Shown: in pieces, positions 13,095-20,400 of the stretch
Layout of the letters: each line of letters opens with the position of its first letter
How positions within the stretch are numbered: position 1 is the stretch's first letter
Assembly (NCBI GenBank): GCA_025997655.1
Contig: BNUW01000029.1
Coordinates: forward strand, 1 to 20,464
Length of the DNA: 20,464 nt
Source: Spirochaetia bacterium
GTDB lineage: Bacteria > Spirochaetota > Spirochaetia > Treponematales > Breznakiellaceae
Reading direction: 5' to 3'
Position numbers and translations under genes: made by a program
The notes under the pieces: generated by a model
What the model saw: the letters and a program-made list of their open reading frames with translations, nothing else
The model's database searches: none
Told to the model about the DNA's origin: nothing

Positions 13095-13345
13095 GTAGGA
13101 CATGCAGGGCCAGCGCATACTTGCTAAGTAATATCCATCGAATAGATAAAGAATAAAAAGAGTCCACGGATTACACGGATATACACGGATATACACGGAT
13201 AGGAAATACAATTTCTTATTTTATCCGTGTTAATCCGTGTAATCCGTGGATTAAATTCTTGTTTCATGGAAAACCCGAAGTTCAGCCTATAAGTATGCGC
13301 TGGCCCTGGTAGGACATGCCCTACAAGTTGACGGGCATGTCCTAC
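13095..13345. repeat. Nested palindromic element upstream of hicA
   Basis: A perfect 18-bp inverted repeat, CAGGGCCAGCGCATACTT (13105-13122) with its complement at 13291-13308, encloses a second perfect 18-bp inverted repeat, TCCACGGATTACACGGAT (13163-13180) with its complement at 13233-13250. The inner element also has tandem ATACACGGAT units. To the right, GTAGGACATGCCC (13309-13321) pairs with GGGCATGTCCTAC (13333-13345). Its first 11 bases recur directly at 13095-13105. No protein is encoded. These palindromes take up most of the 13057-13416 gene-free interval. Confidence 0.85.
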
Positions 13346-13381
13346 AGGGGGGGGGCCGGATGGGGCGGACTCAGGGGGCGT

Positions 13382-13410
13382 TTGACAATGGTATCATTAT
13401 ATAGTACTAT
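13382..13410 (+). promoter_or_regulatory. Promoter of hicAB
   Basis: TTGACA (13382-13387) is followed after 17 bases by TACTAT (13405-13410). The expected transcription start falls at or next to the GTG start of hicA at 13417. Confidence 0.5.
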
Positions 13411-13416
13411 TTAAGG

Positions 13417-13680
13417 GTGAATTCAAAGCATGAAAAAACGTTAGAATCAATTTTCAAAAATCCCCTATTATCCGGTATTTTATGGGTTGATATTGAAAGT
13501 CTTTTGATAGCCTTGGGAAGCGAGGTATCGGAAGGTTCAGGATCGCGGGTGAGGATAAAGCTGAATGGTGTCCGGGCTGTTTTTCATCGACCCCATCCTG
13601 AAAAAACAACCGATAAAGGGGCGGTGAATTCCGTAAGAAGATTTCTTGAAAATGCGGGGGTGCAGTATGATGGAATATAG
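13417..13680 (+). CDS. hicA: HicA-family toxin
   Basis: This 87-residue protein belongs to the HicA toxin family, small double-stranded-RNA-binding-like mRNA interferases. The start KHEKTLESIFKNP, the WVDIESLLIALG helix and GSGSRVRIKLNGVRAVFHRPHPEK match the subfamily whose conserved histidines lie in FHRPHP rather than in a GSSH motif. The end AVNSVRRFLENAGV is typical. The start is GTG with no space for a Shine-Dalgarno sequence after the predicted promoter. Its 3' end overlaps the hicB start by 14 bases, so the pair is translationally coupled. The toxin-first order is usual for hicAB. Confidence 0.88.
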   Translation: MNSKHEKTLESIFKNPLLSGILWVDIESLLIALGSEVSEGSGSRVRIKLNGVRAVFHRPHPEKTTDKGAVNSVRRFLENAGVQYDGI

Positions 13681-13999
13681 AGGATATTTAGGAACCGTCG
13701 AATATGACGCGGATGCGAAGCTGTTTCATGGGGATATTGTTAATACCCGGGATGTTATCACCTTTCAGGGAACCACGGTAGAAGAAATTGAGCGGGCCTT
13801 TAAGGATTCGATTGAAGACTATCTTGCATGGTGCAAAGAAGAGGAGGTGGAACCGGAAAAGCCCTATTCGGGAAAATTTAATGTACGGTTGCCGCCGGAA
13901 TTACATAAAGAGGCGGCTATTACTGCAAGAAAGTTAAAACTTTCGATAAATAGATTTGTGGAAAAAGCAATTACCGACGAACTCGCAATGATACATTGA
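13667..13999 (+). CDS. hicB: HicB-family antitoxin
   Basis: This 110-residue protein has the two parts of a HicB antitoxin. The N-terminal partly degraded RNase-H-like domain (MEYRGYLGTVEYDADAKLFHGDIVNTRDVITFQGTTVEEI) binds HicA. A C-terminal ribbon-helix-helix-like DNA-binding segment (GKFNVRLPPELHKEAAITARKLKLSINRFVEKAI) should repress the operon. Paired ATGs occur at 13667 and 13670 and overlap the end of hicA. The next pair of genes begins only 64 bases downstream. Confidence 0.9.
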   Translation: MMEYRGYLGTVEYDADAKLFHGDIVNTRDVITFQGTTVEEIERAFKDSIEDYLAWCKEEEVEPEKPYSGKFNVRLPPELHKEAAITARKLKLSINRFVEKAITDELAMIH

Positions 14000-14009
14000 T
14001 CTCTTCCAC

Positions 14010-14038
14010 TTGATTTTGTATGCAAACTATGATACAGT
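14010..14038 (+). promoter_or_regulatory. Possible promoter of the phd/relE pair
   Basis: TTGATT (14010-14015) and TACAGT (14033-14038) are separated by 17 bases. They lie just before a good ribosome binding site, GGAGGA at 14050-14055, for the gene at 14064. Confidence 0.4.
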
Positions 14039-14063
14039 AAAACCATTATGGAGGATACACGCA

Positions 14064-14369
14064 ATGTTTAGGGTTCATGTAAAGCCATCCAGGGATCTGC
14101 GGAACAGCTATGCGAAACTTACCGATATTTTGAGGGATCATGATCAGGTCATCATAACCAACAAGGGAAGGGGTGAGGCGGTACTTATCAATATAGAGGA
14201 TTATGCGGATTATGAAGAGTATACGCACCGGCGCTATATCCGTGAAAAGCTGGCCGAGGCAGAAGCGGCGGCCGGAAAGCCCGATGCGGTATGGTTAAGC
14301 CATGAAGAATTTTGGGATGGCCTTTTAAGTATAAAATTGGGTACCTGGAACTGGCCAGGGAGGATGTGA
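14064..14369 (+). CDS. Phd/YefM-family antitoxin
   Basis: This 101-residue protein fits the Phd/YefM antitoxin family. The N-terminal fold is VKPSRDLRNSYAKLTDILRDHDQVIITNKGRGEAVLINIEDY, the DNA-binding dimer part. The charged helix RRYIREKLAEAEAAAGKPDAVWLSHEEFWDGL wraps the toxin. GGAGGA lies eight bases before the ATG. The toxin gene starts within its last 58 bases. After that overlap its C-terminus reads SIKLGTWNWPGRM, a tail unlike usual family ends. Confidence 0.85.
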   Translation: MFRVHVKPSRDLRNSYAKLTDILRDHDQVIITNKGRGEAVLINIEDYADYEEYTHRRYIREKLAEAEAAAGKPDAVWLSHEEFWDGLLSIKLGTWNWPGRM

Positions 14370-14641
14370 AAGAAATCAAGTCCTATCTGGCCCAATTTTA
14401 TCCCAGTACTCCGGTAAAATTCCTTTCAGCCCTGAAAGAGCAAATTGGTAATCTGGCGGAGAATCCCTATATGTACGAAGCTTATGGCGATAACCCGTCT
14501 TTCAGGCGAATGGTGGTATCCAATTATCTGGTTTTCTACAAAGTAGATGATGAGAAAAGGACAATTGCAATCCACCGGGTTCTGTATGGCTCCCGGGATA
14601 TTTCCAAATACATTTCATCTTCCAGTGAGGGTGGCCTGTAA
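14312..14641 (+). CDS. RelE/ParE-family toxin
   Basis: This protein of about 109 residues has the RelE/ParE fold signature: YLELAREDVKEIKSYLAQFYP helices, FRRMVVSNYLVFYKVDDEKRTIAIHRVLYGSRDI strands, and a short C-terminal tail. The YKVD...IHRVLYGSRD block carries the basic and aromatic residues typical of ribosome-dependent mRNA cleavage, although gyrase-type ParE activity cannot be excluded. No ATG is available. TTG at 14312 is the most likely start, inside the antitoxin gene, so expression depends on translational coupling. The last nine codons overlap the 3' end of murD on the other strand. Confidence 0.82.
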   Translation: MGWPFKYKIGYLELAREDVKEIKSYLAQFYPSTPVKFLSALKEQIGNLAENPYMYEAYGDNPSFRRMVVSNYLVFYKVDDEKRTIAIHRVLYGSRDISKYISSSSEGGL

Positions 14642-16030
14642 CACCGCTTCCTTCCATTTCCGCCCCCGGTCAAATTCGTTCAGAAACATCCCGAAGCTGG
14701 CGCACCCCGGCGAAAGAACCACTACATCCCCCGCCGTGGCCGTTTCCAGCGCCGTCCTGACCGCCGCATCCACATTATCAAATGGCCCTTGATACCCGAT
14801 CCCCGCCCCGGAAAGAAGGCCGGTAAGTTTGTCGCTCCCGGTCCCCGCCAAAAGGATGATCCCCTTGGCCTTAGGCGCAGCCGCCACCAGCGGGCTAAAG
14901 TCCAGGTTTTTGTCGGTTCCCCCGGTTACCAGCACTACCGGCTGTTCGAATGCCTCCACCGCAGCGGCTGCCGCCTCGGGGATGGTGGCGGCAGTATCGT
15001 TGTAGAACCGCAGCCCCCGGTTTTCATGGAAAAATTCCAGCCGGTGTTCTATGCCGGGGAAGCTCCCCAAGCTTTCCCGAATAAATTCCGCCGGCAAACC
15101 CAGATCCAGCAGGGCCAGAGCTGCGGCGAGGAGGTTTTTTTTCTGGTGATACCCCGGAACCAGGAGTTTCGCCGGGACCAGTTCGATAATTTCCCCGCAA
15201 AACCGCGCCAAACCCGGTCCGGTAGGCCCTTCCACCCAGCCCCCGGAAACCCCTTCCGGCAAAGGTGCTTCGGCCAAATGCCCTTGGGCATAGACCATGG
15301 GACGGCCCGGGGTTTCGGCGAGGAAACTCCATCCCCAGCTATCATCCCCCGCCACCGTAAGGTCCCCGCTGTCCTGGCCCTGGTAGATGACCCGCTTATC
15401 CGCCACATAGGCATCCATCGTACCATACCGGTCCAGGTGGTCCGGCATGATGGCGGTAATTACTGCTACACGGGGTTTCAAAAGGCGCCTCCCCCGCAAG
15501 TCTCCGAGCTGCCAACTGGACAGCTCCAACACCACATCGTCCTCCGGGCTCAGGGCATCCAGAAAAGTGAGGGGTGAAACGGTGATATTGCCCCCCAGGT
15601 ACGCCTTGCCGCTTAGCAAGCCCCGCTGCCGGGCCTTGTCCAGGACCCAGTGGATGGCCGAGGATGTGCCGGACTTGCCCTTGGAACCGGTGACTGCGAT
15701 GAGGCGGGTGGGGGAAGCTGCCAGGAAAAGGGAAATATCCGTTTCCACTTGTTTTGCCGCCCGGAGGTAGGGGGAGTCTGGACGGACACCGGGGTTCTTA
15801 ATCACCAGGTCGGCATTTTCAAAATCTTCTATGTTATGGCGGCCTAAAACGTAACGGGCGGAGATACCCGCAGCCCTGATCTTTTCTATCGAAGGGGCCA
15901 GGGTTTTTTCGTCCCGCAGATCCGTCACGGTAAGTTCCGCCCCGTGCCCGGCCAGATACCGGGCGGACTCCAGGCCCCCTCCGTGGAGGCCCAGCCCCAT
16001 CACCAGCGCTTTCATCCCCGTATATTCCAC
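14615..16030 (-). CDS. murD: UDP-N-acetylmuramoylalanine--D-glutamate ligase
   Basis: This cytoplasmic peptidoglycan enzyme adds D-glutamate to UDP-MurNAc-L-alanine at the cost of ATP. Of 471 residues, the N-terminal Rossmann-like part has VMGLGLHGGG. The ATP loop GSKGKSGT lies at about 115-122. FYNDTAATIPEA and TGGTDKNLDF are typical of MurD, as is SPGCASFGMFLNEFDRG near the C-terminus. I chose the GTG at 16030 because AGGAG sits five bases upstream. An ATG at 16015 (MKALVMG) is also possible, but the distance to that site would be long. Only 29 bases separate this start from the divergent DUF2804 start. The 3' end overlaps the toxin gene by 27 bases. Confidence 0.92.
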   Translation of the reverse strand: MEYTGMKALVMGLGLHGGGLESARYLAGHGAELTVTDLRDEKTLAPSIEKIRAAGISARYVLGRHNIEDFENADLVIKNPGVRPDSPYLRAAKQVETDISLFLAASPTRLIAVTGSKGKSGTSSAIHWVLDKARQRGLLSGKAYLGGNITVSPLTFLDALSPEDDVVLELSSWQLGDLRGRRLLKPRVAVITAIMPDHLDRYGTMDAYVADKRVIYQGQDSGDLTVAGDDSWGWSFLAETPGRPMVYAQGHLAEAPLPEGVSGGWVEGPTGPGLARFCGEIIELVPAKLLVPGYHQKKNLLAAALALLDLGLPAEFIRESLGSFPGIEHRLEFFHENRGLRFYNDTAATIPEAAAAAVEAFEQPVVLVTGGTDKNLDFSPLVAAAPKAKGIILLAGTGSDKLTGLLSGAGIGYQGPFDNVDAAVRTALETATAGDVVVLSPGCASFGMFLNEFDRGRKWKEAVLQATLTGR

Positions 16031-16059
16031 AACTGCTCCTTTACCGGTATGATATCCCA

Positions 16060-17088
16060 ATGGCCCCCCTTGAAATAGATACTTCCCGGCCCATTTTGGA
16101 CGAATCCGGTAGGCCGGTGAATTTCGGGTGGGCCCGCTCCCCTCTTTTTACGTATGATAAGGATCTCCTGGGCCCCCCCTACCAGCGCATCACCGAATCG
16201 GAACGGTATATCATTTTTTCCCCTACCCACCTGCTGGTCTTTGAGGTCCTGGACGGCGGCTGTTTGGGGTATATCAGCATATCCGTGGTGTCCCTAAAGG
16301 ATAAAAAACGGTCCACCCAGCCCTTTATCATCCCCTTCCCCCTGGGGATTTTTGATCTGCCCCCGAATAGTGAAACCGGTTCGGCCCGGATTCACCGGAA
16401 AAAGTTTGTCATTGATTTTTCCGCCATGCCCGGGGGAATCCGAATTATCAAGGTGGATATCCCCCGGTTTGGACGTCACCGGAGCCTGCGGGGGGAGGTG
16501 GTGCTGTCCCCACCCCCGGAAGCGGAGTCCATAGTAAACTGTTTACCCTGGCGGGGCGAAAAAAATGCCTTCCGGTATTCCCGGCGCTCCCCCTGGTATA
16601 TAGCCGAGGGGGTTATGCAATTCAGCAGTAAGGAGTTGGTTTTTATTAAGGATAAGGCCTGGGGTATCTTCGACTGGACCCGGGGGGTCAGGCCCCATGC
16701 GGATATCCGTTTATGGGCCGCCGCCTGCGGATTATACAAAGGCCTGCAACTGAGTTTCAATGTGGGCTACAGTACCGCCGATACCGGAACGGGCACGGAA
16801 AACGCCTTTTTTGTGGACGGGAAACTCCACAAGCTGGATCAGGTTACCTTTCACATTCCTCCCTCGGACTGGCTTGAACCCTGGCACTTCACCAGCAACG
16901 ATGACCGGCTTGAAATGCGCTTCAAACCCCTTCAGGAACGGTTCGACCGGAGCGCCATGTTCCTTCATTCCCTCCGTCGCCGCCAGGTTTACGGCTATTT
17001 TTCCGGCAAAGTGGTCCTTGATAACGGCTCAACCCTGGAATTTACGGACATTACCGGCTTTGCAGAGCGCCGGAAGACCCGACTTTAG
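16060..17088 (+). CDS. DUF2804 domain protein
   Basis: This 342-residue protein matches the DUF2804 family, whose function is unknown. The opening ILDESGRPVNFGWARSPLFTYDKD is typical of the family. Later blocks are WGIFDWTRGVRP, LQLSFNVGYST, ENAFFVDGKLHKLDQVTFHIP, and RLEMRFKPLQERFDRS. The beta-rich pattern suggests a lipocalin-like or carotenoid 1,2-hydratase-like barrel, which would fit lipid handling, but that is inference. There is no signal peptide. The start has no clear Shine-Dalgarno sequence, but the N-terminal motif supports it. It lies head-to-head with murD and tail-to-tail with murE, overlapping the latter by four bases. Confidence 0.8.
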   Translation: MAPLEIDTSRPILDESGRPVNFGWARSPLFTYDKDLLGPPYQRITESERYIIFSPTHLLVFEVLDGGCLGYISISVVSLKDKKRSTQPFIIPFPLGIFDLPPNSETGSARIHRKKFVIDFSAMPGGIRIIKVDIPRFGRHRSLRGEVVLSPPPEAESIVNCLPWRGEKNAFRYSRRSPWYIAEGVMQFSSKELVFIKDKAWGIFDWTRGVRPHADIRLWAAACGLYKGLQLSFNVGYSTADTGTGTENAFFVDGKLHKLDQVTFHIPPSDWLEPWHFTSNDDRLEMRFKPLQERFDRSAMFLHSLRRRQVYGYFSGKVVLDNGSTLEFTDITGFAERRKTRL

Positions 17089-18653
17089 CGGCCTGGATAC
17101 CCCATTTCCGCCAAAGCCGCCTCCGCCTCGGCAATCTCGTCATAAGGCCGGGTTTCCTGAGCATAGATGATGGAATTCTCATGCCCCTTCCCTAAAAGGA
17201 GGACAATATCGCCGGGACGGGCCAGGGAGAAGGCTTTGCGGATGGCCTCGGGTCGGTCCGGAATGAGGAAGAGGTTTTCCCCACGTTTGCGTTCCGGGCA
17301 ACCCTTGGCAATCTCTTCCAAAATATCCATGGGGACTTCTCCCCGGGGGTCCTCATCGGTGAGGAAGACCAGGTCCGACCATTGGCTTGCTATCCGGCCT
17401 TGTTCGGGACGTTTTTTGGTGTCCCGCTCCCCGGCGGAACCGAAGAGGCTGATAAGCCGGCCCGATCTGCGTTGCAGTTCTTTCCGGAGGGGGGGGAAGA
17501 TGGTTTCAAATGATGAAGGGGTATGGGCGTAATCAACAAACACATCGAAGGGCTGGCCTTTTTGGATCGCCGTCATCCGGCCCCGTACCGGCTTGAGCTG
17601 CGTTACCAGAGGGACCAGGTCCTTCACGGGGATACCCAAAAGCCCCGAAACGGTAAGGAGGCTTGCCAGGACATTGCCCGCATTGAAAGCCCCGGGGAGA
17701 TGGTCCTGAATATCGACGGCTTCCCCGGTCTCCCGAATAAAAACTTCGTAGGAATTGCCCGAAACACCGCTCTCTATACTACGCAGGGATAGGTCCGCAG
17801 TATTACTGCGGGTACTGTAGGTGTAGGTTTTGTGTACGGTAGCAGTGGCAAAAAAACCGGCGCTGGGATCATCGGCATTGGCTACGCCGAAGGAAGGGAC
17901 GGGGGACTGGTTCTTGCAATGATCAAACTTTTCCAGGGCGCGGAAAAGGTTGGCCTTATCATCCCGGTACTGCTCCCAGGTGCCGTGAAATTCCAGATGT
18001 TCGTGGGTTACGTTGGTCATCACCGCCGCATCAAAGGGCACATCGCCCAAGCGGTTCGTCCGCTTACTCAGGCCGTGGGAACTGGCCTCAATCACCCCGT
18101 ACCCGGCGCCGTTCCCGATCATTTCAGAGAGCAGGCGGTGAATGGTGACCGCTTCAGGGGTGGTTTGATGCTCGGGGTTCCGGGTTTCGCCTGAACCATC
18201 GCTATACTGGACGGTGGAAATAAACCCCGCCTTTTTTCCGGCCAACTCCAGGAGTTGATAGATAAGATAGACCGTGGTACTTTTCCCTTCCGTGCCGGTT
18301 ACCCCGATGAGGGTCAGCTTCCGTGCGGGGTACCCGTAGAAAGCCGCCGACAGGGGAGACATGGCAAACCGGGAGTCCCGTACCCTAAGGTAGCGTATCC
18401 CCGGCGAGTATTCCGGAACTTCATCCTGATGGACAATTACGACAGCCCCGTTTGCTATTGCCTGGGGGATAAAGCGGTGTCCGTCGGTATGCAGCCCCGG
18501 CAGGGCAAAATAGAGGTAGCCCGGCTTGACCTTCCGGGAATCGTATTCAAGTCCGGTAACAGAAGGGTCTCCGCTTTCCCGGCAATGTTCTTCCATTAAA
18601 CCCGCGTCCCGAGCCAAGTCCCCGGTAAGGAATTCCGATAACAGTCGTTTCAT
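17085..18653 (-). CDS. murE: UDP-N-acetylmuramoyl-dipeptide ligase (MurE)
   Basis: This cytoplasmic Mur ligase adds the third amino acid of the peptidoglycan stem. Of 522 residues, the ATP loop is GTEGKSTT (120-127), the carbamylated lysine is probably K233 in RDDKANLF, and the middle domain has EASSHGL and VTHEHLEFHGTWEQYR. The C-terminal domain has VDYAHTPSSFE, FGSAGERD and DEDPRGE (433-439) in the place of the DNPR motif of diaminopimelate-adding enzymes. Spirochaetes are known to use ornithine, so the substrate is best left open between diaminopimelate, lysine and ornithine. The start ATG at 18653 lacks a strong ribosome binding site. A longer frame would run into comM on the other strand. 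The gap to comM is 63 bases. Confidence 0.9.
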   Translation of the reverse strand: MKRLLSEFLTGDLARDAGLMEEHCRESGDPSVTGLEYDSRKVKPGYLYFALPGLHTDGHRFIPQAIANGAVVIVHQDEVPEYSPGIRYLRVRDSRFAMSPLSAAFYGYPARKLTLIGVTGTEGKSTTVYLIYQLLELAGKKAGFISTVQYSDGSGETRNPEHQTTPEAVTIHRLLSEMIGNGAGYGVIEASSHGLSKRTNRLGDVPFDAAVMTNVTHEHLEFHGTWEQYRDDKANLFRALEKFDHCKNQSPVPSFGVANADDPSAGFFATATVHKTYTYSTRSNTADLSLRSIESGVSGNSYEVFIRETGEAVDIQDHLPGAFNAGNVLASLLTVSGLLGIPVKDLVPLVTQLKPVRGRMTAIQKGQPFDVFVDYAHTPSSFETIFPPLRKELQRRSGRLISLFGSAGERDTKKRPEQGRIASQWSDLVFLTDEDPRGEVPMDILEEIAKGCPERKRGENLFLIPDRPEAIRKAFSLARPGDIVLLLGKGHENSIIYAQETRPYDEIAEAEAALAEMGYPGR

Positions 18654-18716
18654 AGCGTTTACGATACCACTAAAGTATTTTATCGGATAAGCCCCTCTTA
18701 CAGCCGGAGGCGGGAA

Positions 18717-20399
18717 ATGCTTATAAACACCTACGCAATTTTTGGGGCCGATGGAATTATTATCCGGGTTGAGGCGGACATACGCCGGGGCATTCCGGGG
18801 ATCGATATTACCGGGCTTGCCGAGGGGGCGGTTCGGGAGGCCCGTGAACGGGTCCGGGCGGCGTTTCGCAATTCGGGCTTCGTCTTTCCCCTGGATAGGG
18901 TGCTGATCAATTTGGCCCCCGCGGGGCTGCGGAAGGATGGGGCTTCCCTGGATCTGCCCATAGCTCTGGCGGTGATGACCGCGGCGGGGCTCATCCCCCA
19001 AACCGGCTCCGGTACCTTAGACGCGGCGGCTTCAGACGAAGCGGCTTCAGATGCAGAATTGCTGGTCATGGGGGAACTGGAACTATCCGGCCGCATCCGT
19101 CCGGTCCGGGGTATCCTGGCGGCAACCGCAGCGGCGCTTAAGGCGGGTATCCGGGAATTCATCGTTCCGGCGGAAAATGCCCGTGAGGCGGCTATCCTGG
19201 CGCCCGGCCGTTTTGCCGCCGCCGCTACCCTGGCCGAGGCTGCCCATATCCTGGCCCTGCGGCAGGAAACCGGTTCGCTGCCCACCGGAACTATGGGAAC
19301 CGGCATTGTTGTAAGCGGCGGGGCCGGTTCGTCGGGCGGGGCGGGCCGTGTATCCTCCGATGGAAGCCTTAGGAAGGACTTTGCCGAAGTCCGGGGACAG
19401 GAGCGGTACAAGCGGGCATTGGAAATCGCCGCCGCCGGGGGGCATAACCTGCTGGTATTCGGCCCGCCGGGGACGGGAAAGACCATGCTGGCCCGGCGGC
19501 TGCCCTCAATCATGGCGCCTCTTTTGCCGGAGGAGGCCGTGGAGGTGACCAGGCTCCATAGCCTGGCGGGTTGTACCTTTGGAACAAGTCCCGGCGAAAC
19601 AAGTTTCGTTGCGGAAACCGAAGGCCGTCTCATCGGCCATCCTCCATTCCGTTCCCCCCATCATTCCGCTTCCGCCGAGGGTATTCTGGGGGGCGGTAAA
19701 ACCGTGCGTCCCGGCGAGATAAGCCTGGCCCATTTCGGGGCGCTTTTCCTGGACGAAGCCCCGGAATTCCGCGCCAACGTCCTCCAATCCCTGCGGGAAC
19801 CCCTGGAAGACCGGGTGATAACCATATCCCGTGCCGATGGGCCGGTGCGGCTCCCGGCGGATTTCCAACTCATCCTGGCAGCGAATCCCTGTCCCTGCGG
19901 ACGCCTGGGCATACGTTCCAATCAGGGCGGCCAAGGCTGTTTCTGCAGCCCCGAGGAGATACGCCGCTACTGGCGCAAATTCGGCGCCGCCCTCCTTGAC
20001 CGGGTGGAACTCCGGGTGGCGGCCTCTTCCCCGGAAATAGAGCAAATGGCCAAACCGGGCGGAGAACACAGCGCCGCTATTGCCCGGCGGGTCTTGACGG
20101 CGGTGGAACTACAGCGGGAACGTTTCAAAAAAACAGGGATACGGCGCAACGCCCGGATGTCCACGGAAATGATAGAAAAGTTCTGCCTCCTCAGCGGTAA
20201 TGCGGAAACGGCCTTCCGTACTGCCGCAGAAAAACTGGGCCTTTCCGGGCGTGCCTACCACGGAGTGCTCCGGGTGGCCCGGACCATTGCGGACCTGGAA
20301 GGCCAGGGTAGCATTAAAGCGGTTCACATCCTGGAGGCCATCCAGCACCGGCGGCAGGGGGACGACCCCTACGATGTGTTTTCGGCGGGGAGTTTATAG
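18717..20399 (+). CDS. comM: YifB/ComM family Mg-chelatase-like AAA+ ATPase
   Basis: This 560-residue protein combines an N-terminal Lon-protease-like domain (residues 1-180, VEADIRRGIPGIDITGL and NLAPAGLRKDGASLDLPIALA) with an AAA+ core. The core has Walker A GPPGTGKT (249-256) and Walker B LFLDEAPE (343-350), followed by a cysteine cluster NPCPCG...GCFCS near 391-415 and a C-terminal helical bundle. ComM is a helicase of branch migration during natural transformation; YifB members outside competent species are less well defined. Two low-complexity segments stand out: an Ala/Ser/Asp insert near 98-114, and a Gly/Ser linker near 186-218 between the two domains. GGAGG lies six bases before the ATG. 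The gene is divergent from murE. Confidence 0.92.
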   Translation: MLINTYAIFGADGIIIRVEADIRRGIPGIDITGLAEGAVREARERVRAAFRNSGFVFPLDRVLINLAPAGLRKDGASLDLPIALAVMTAAGLIPQTGSGTLDAAASDEAASDAELLVMGELELSGRIRPVRGILAATAAALKAGIREFIVPAENAREAAILAPGRFAAAATLAEAAHILALRQETGSLPTGTMGTGIVVSGGAGSSGGAGRVSSDGSLRKDFAEVRGQERYKRALEIAAAGGHNLLVFGPPGTGKTMLARRLPSIMAPLLPEEAVEVTRLHSLAGCTFGTSPGETSFVAETEGRLIGHPPFRSPHHSASAEGILGGGKTVRPGEISLAHFGALFLDEAPEFRANVLQSLREPLEDRVITISRADGPVRLPADFQLILAANPCPCGRLGIRSNQGGQGCFCSPEEIRRYWRKFGAALLDRVELRVAASSPEIEQMAKPGGEHSAAIARRVLTAVELQRERFKKTGIRRNARMSTEMIEKFCLLSGNAETAFRTAAEKLGLSGRAYHGVLRVARTIADLEGQGSIKAVHILEAIQHRRQGDDPYDVFSAGSL

Positions 20400-20400
20400 C

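Noticed and set aside
13163..13250. Tandem ACACGGAT units that might suggest a CRISPR array
   Set aside because: The units are about 10 bases long, unspaced, and part of a palindrome. There are no spacers of equal length and no cas genes.
14789..15577. A long open frame on the plus strand opposite murD
   Set aside because: It is antisense to clear MurD motifs and its translation shows no family features. It is a by-product of high-GC coding sequence.
18654..19001. An extended N-terminus for MurE
   Set aside because: The extension lies antisense to the well-supported start of comM and has no Mur-like motifs.
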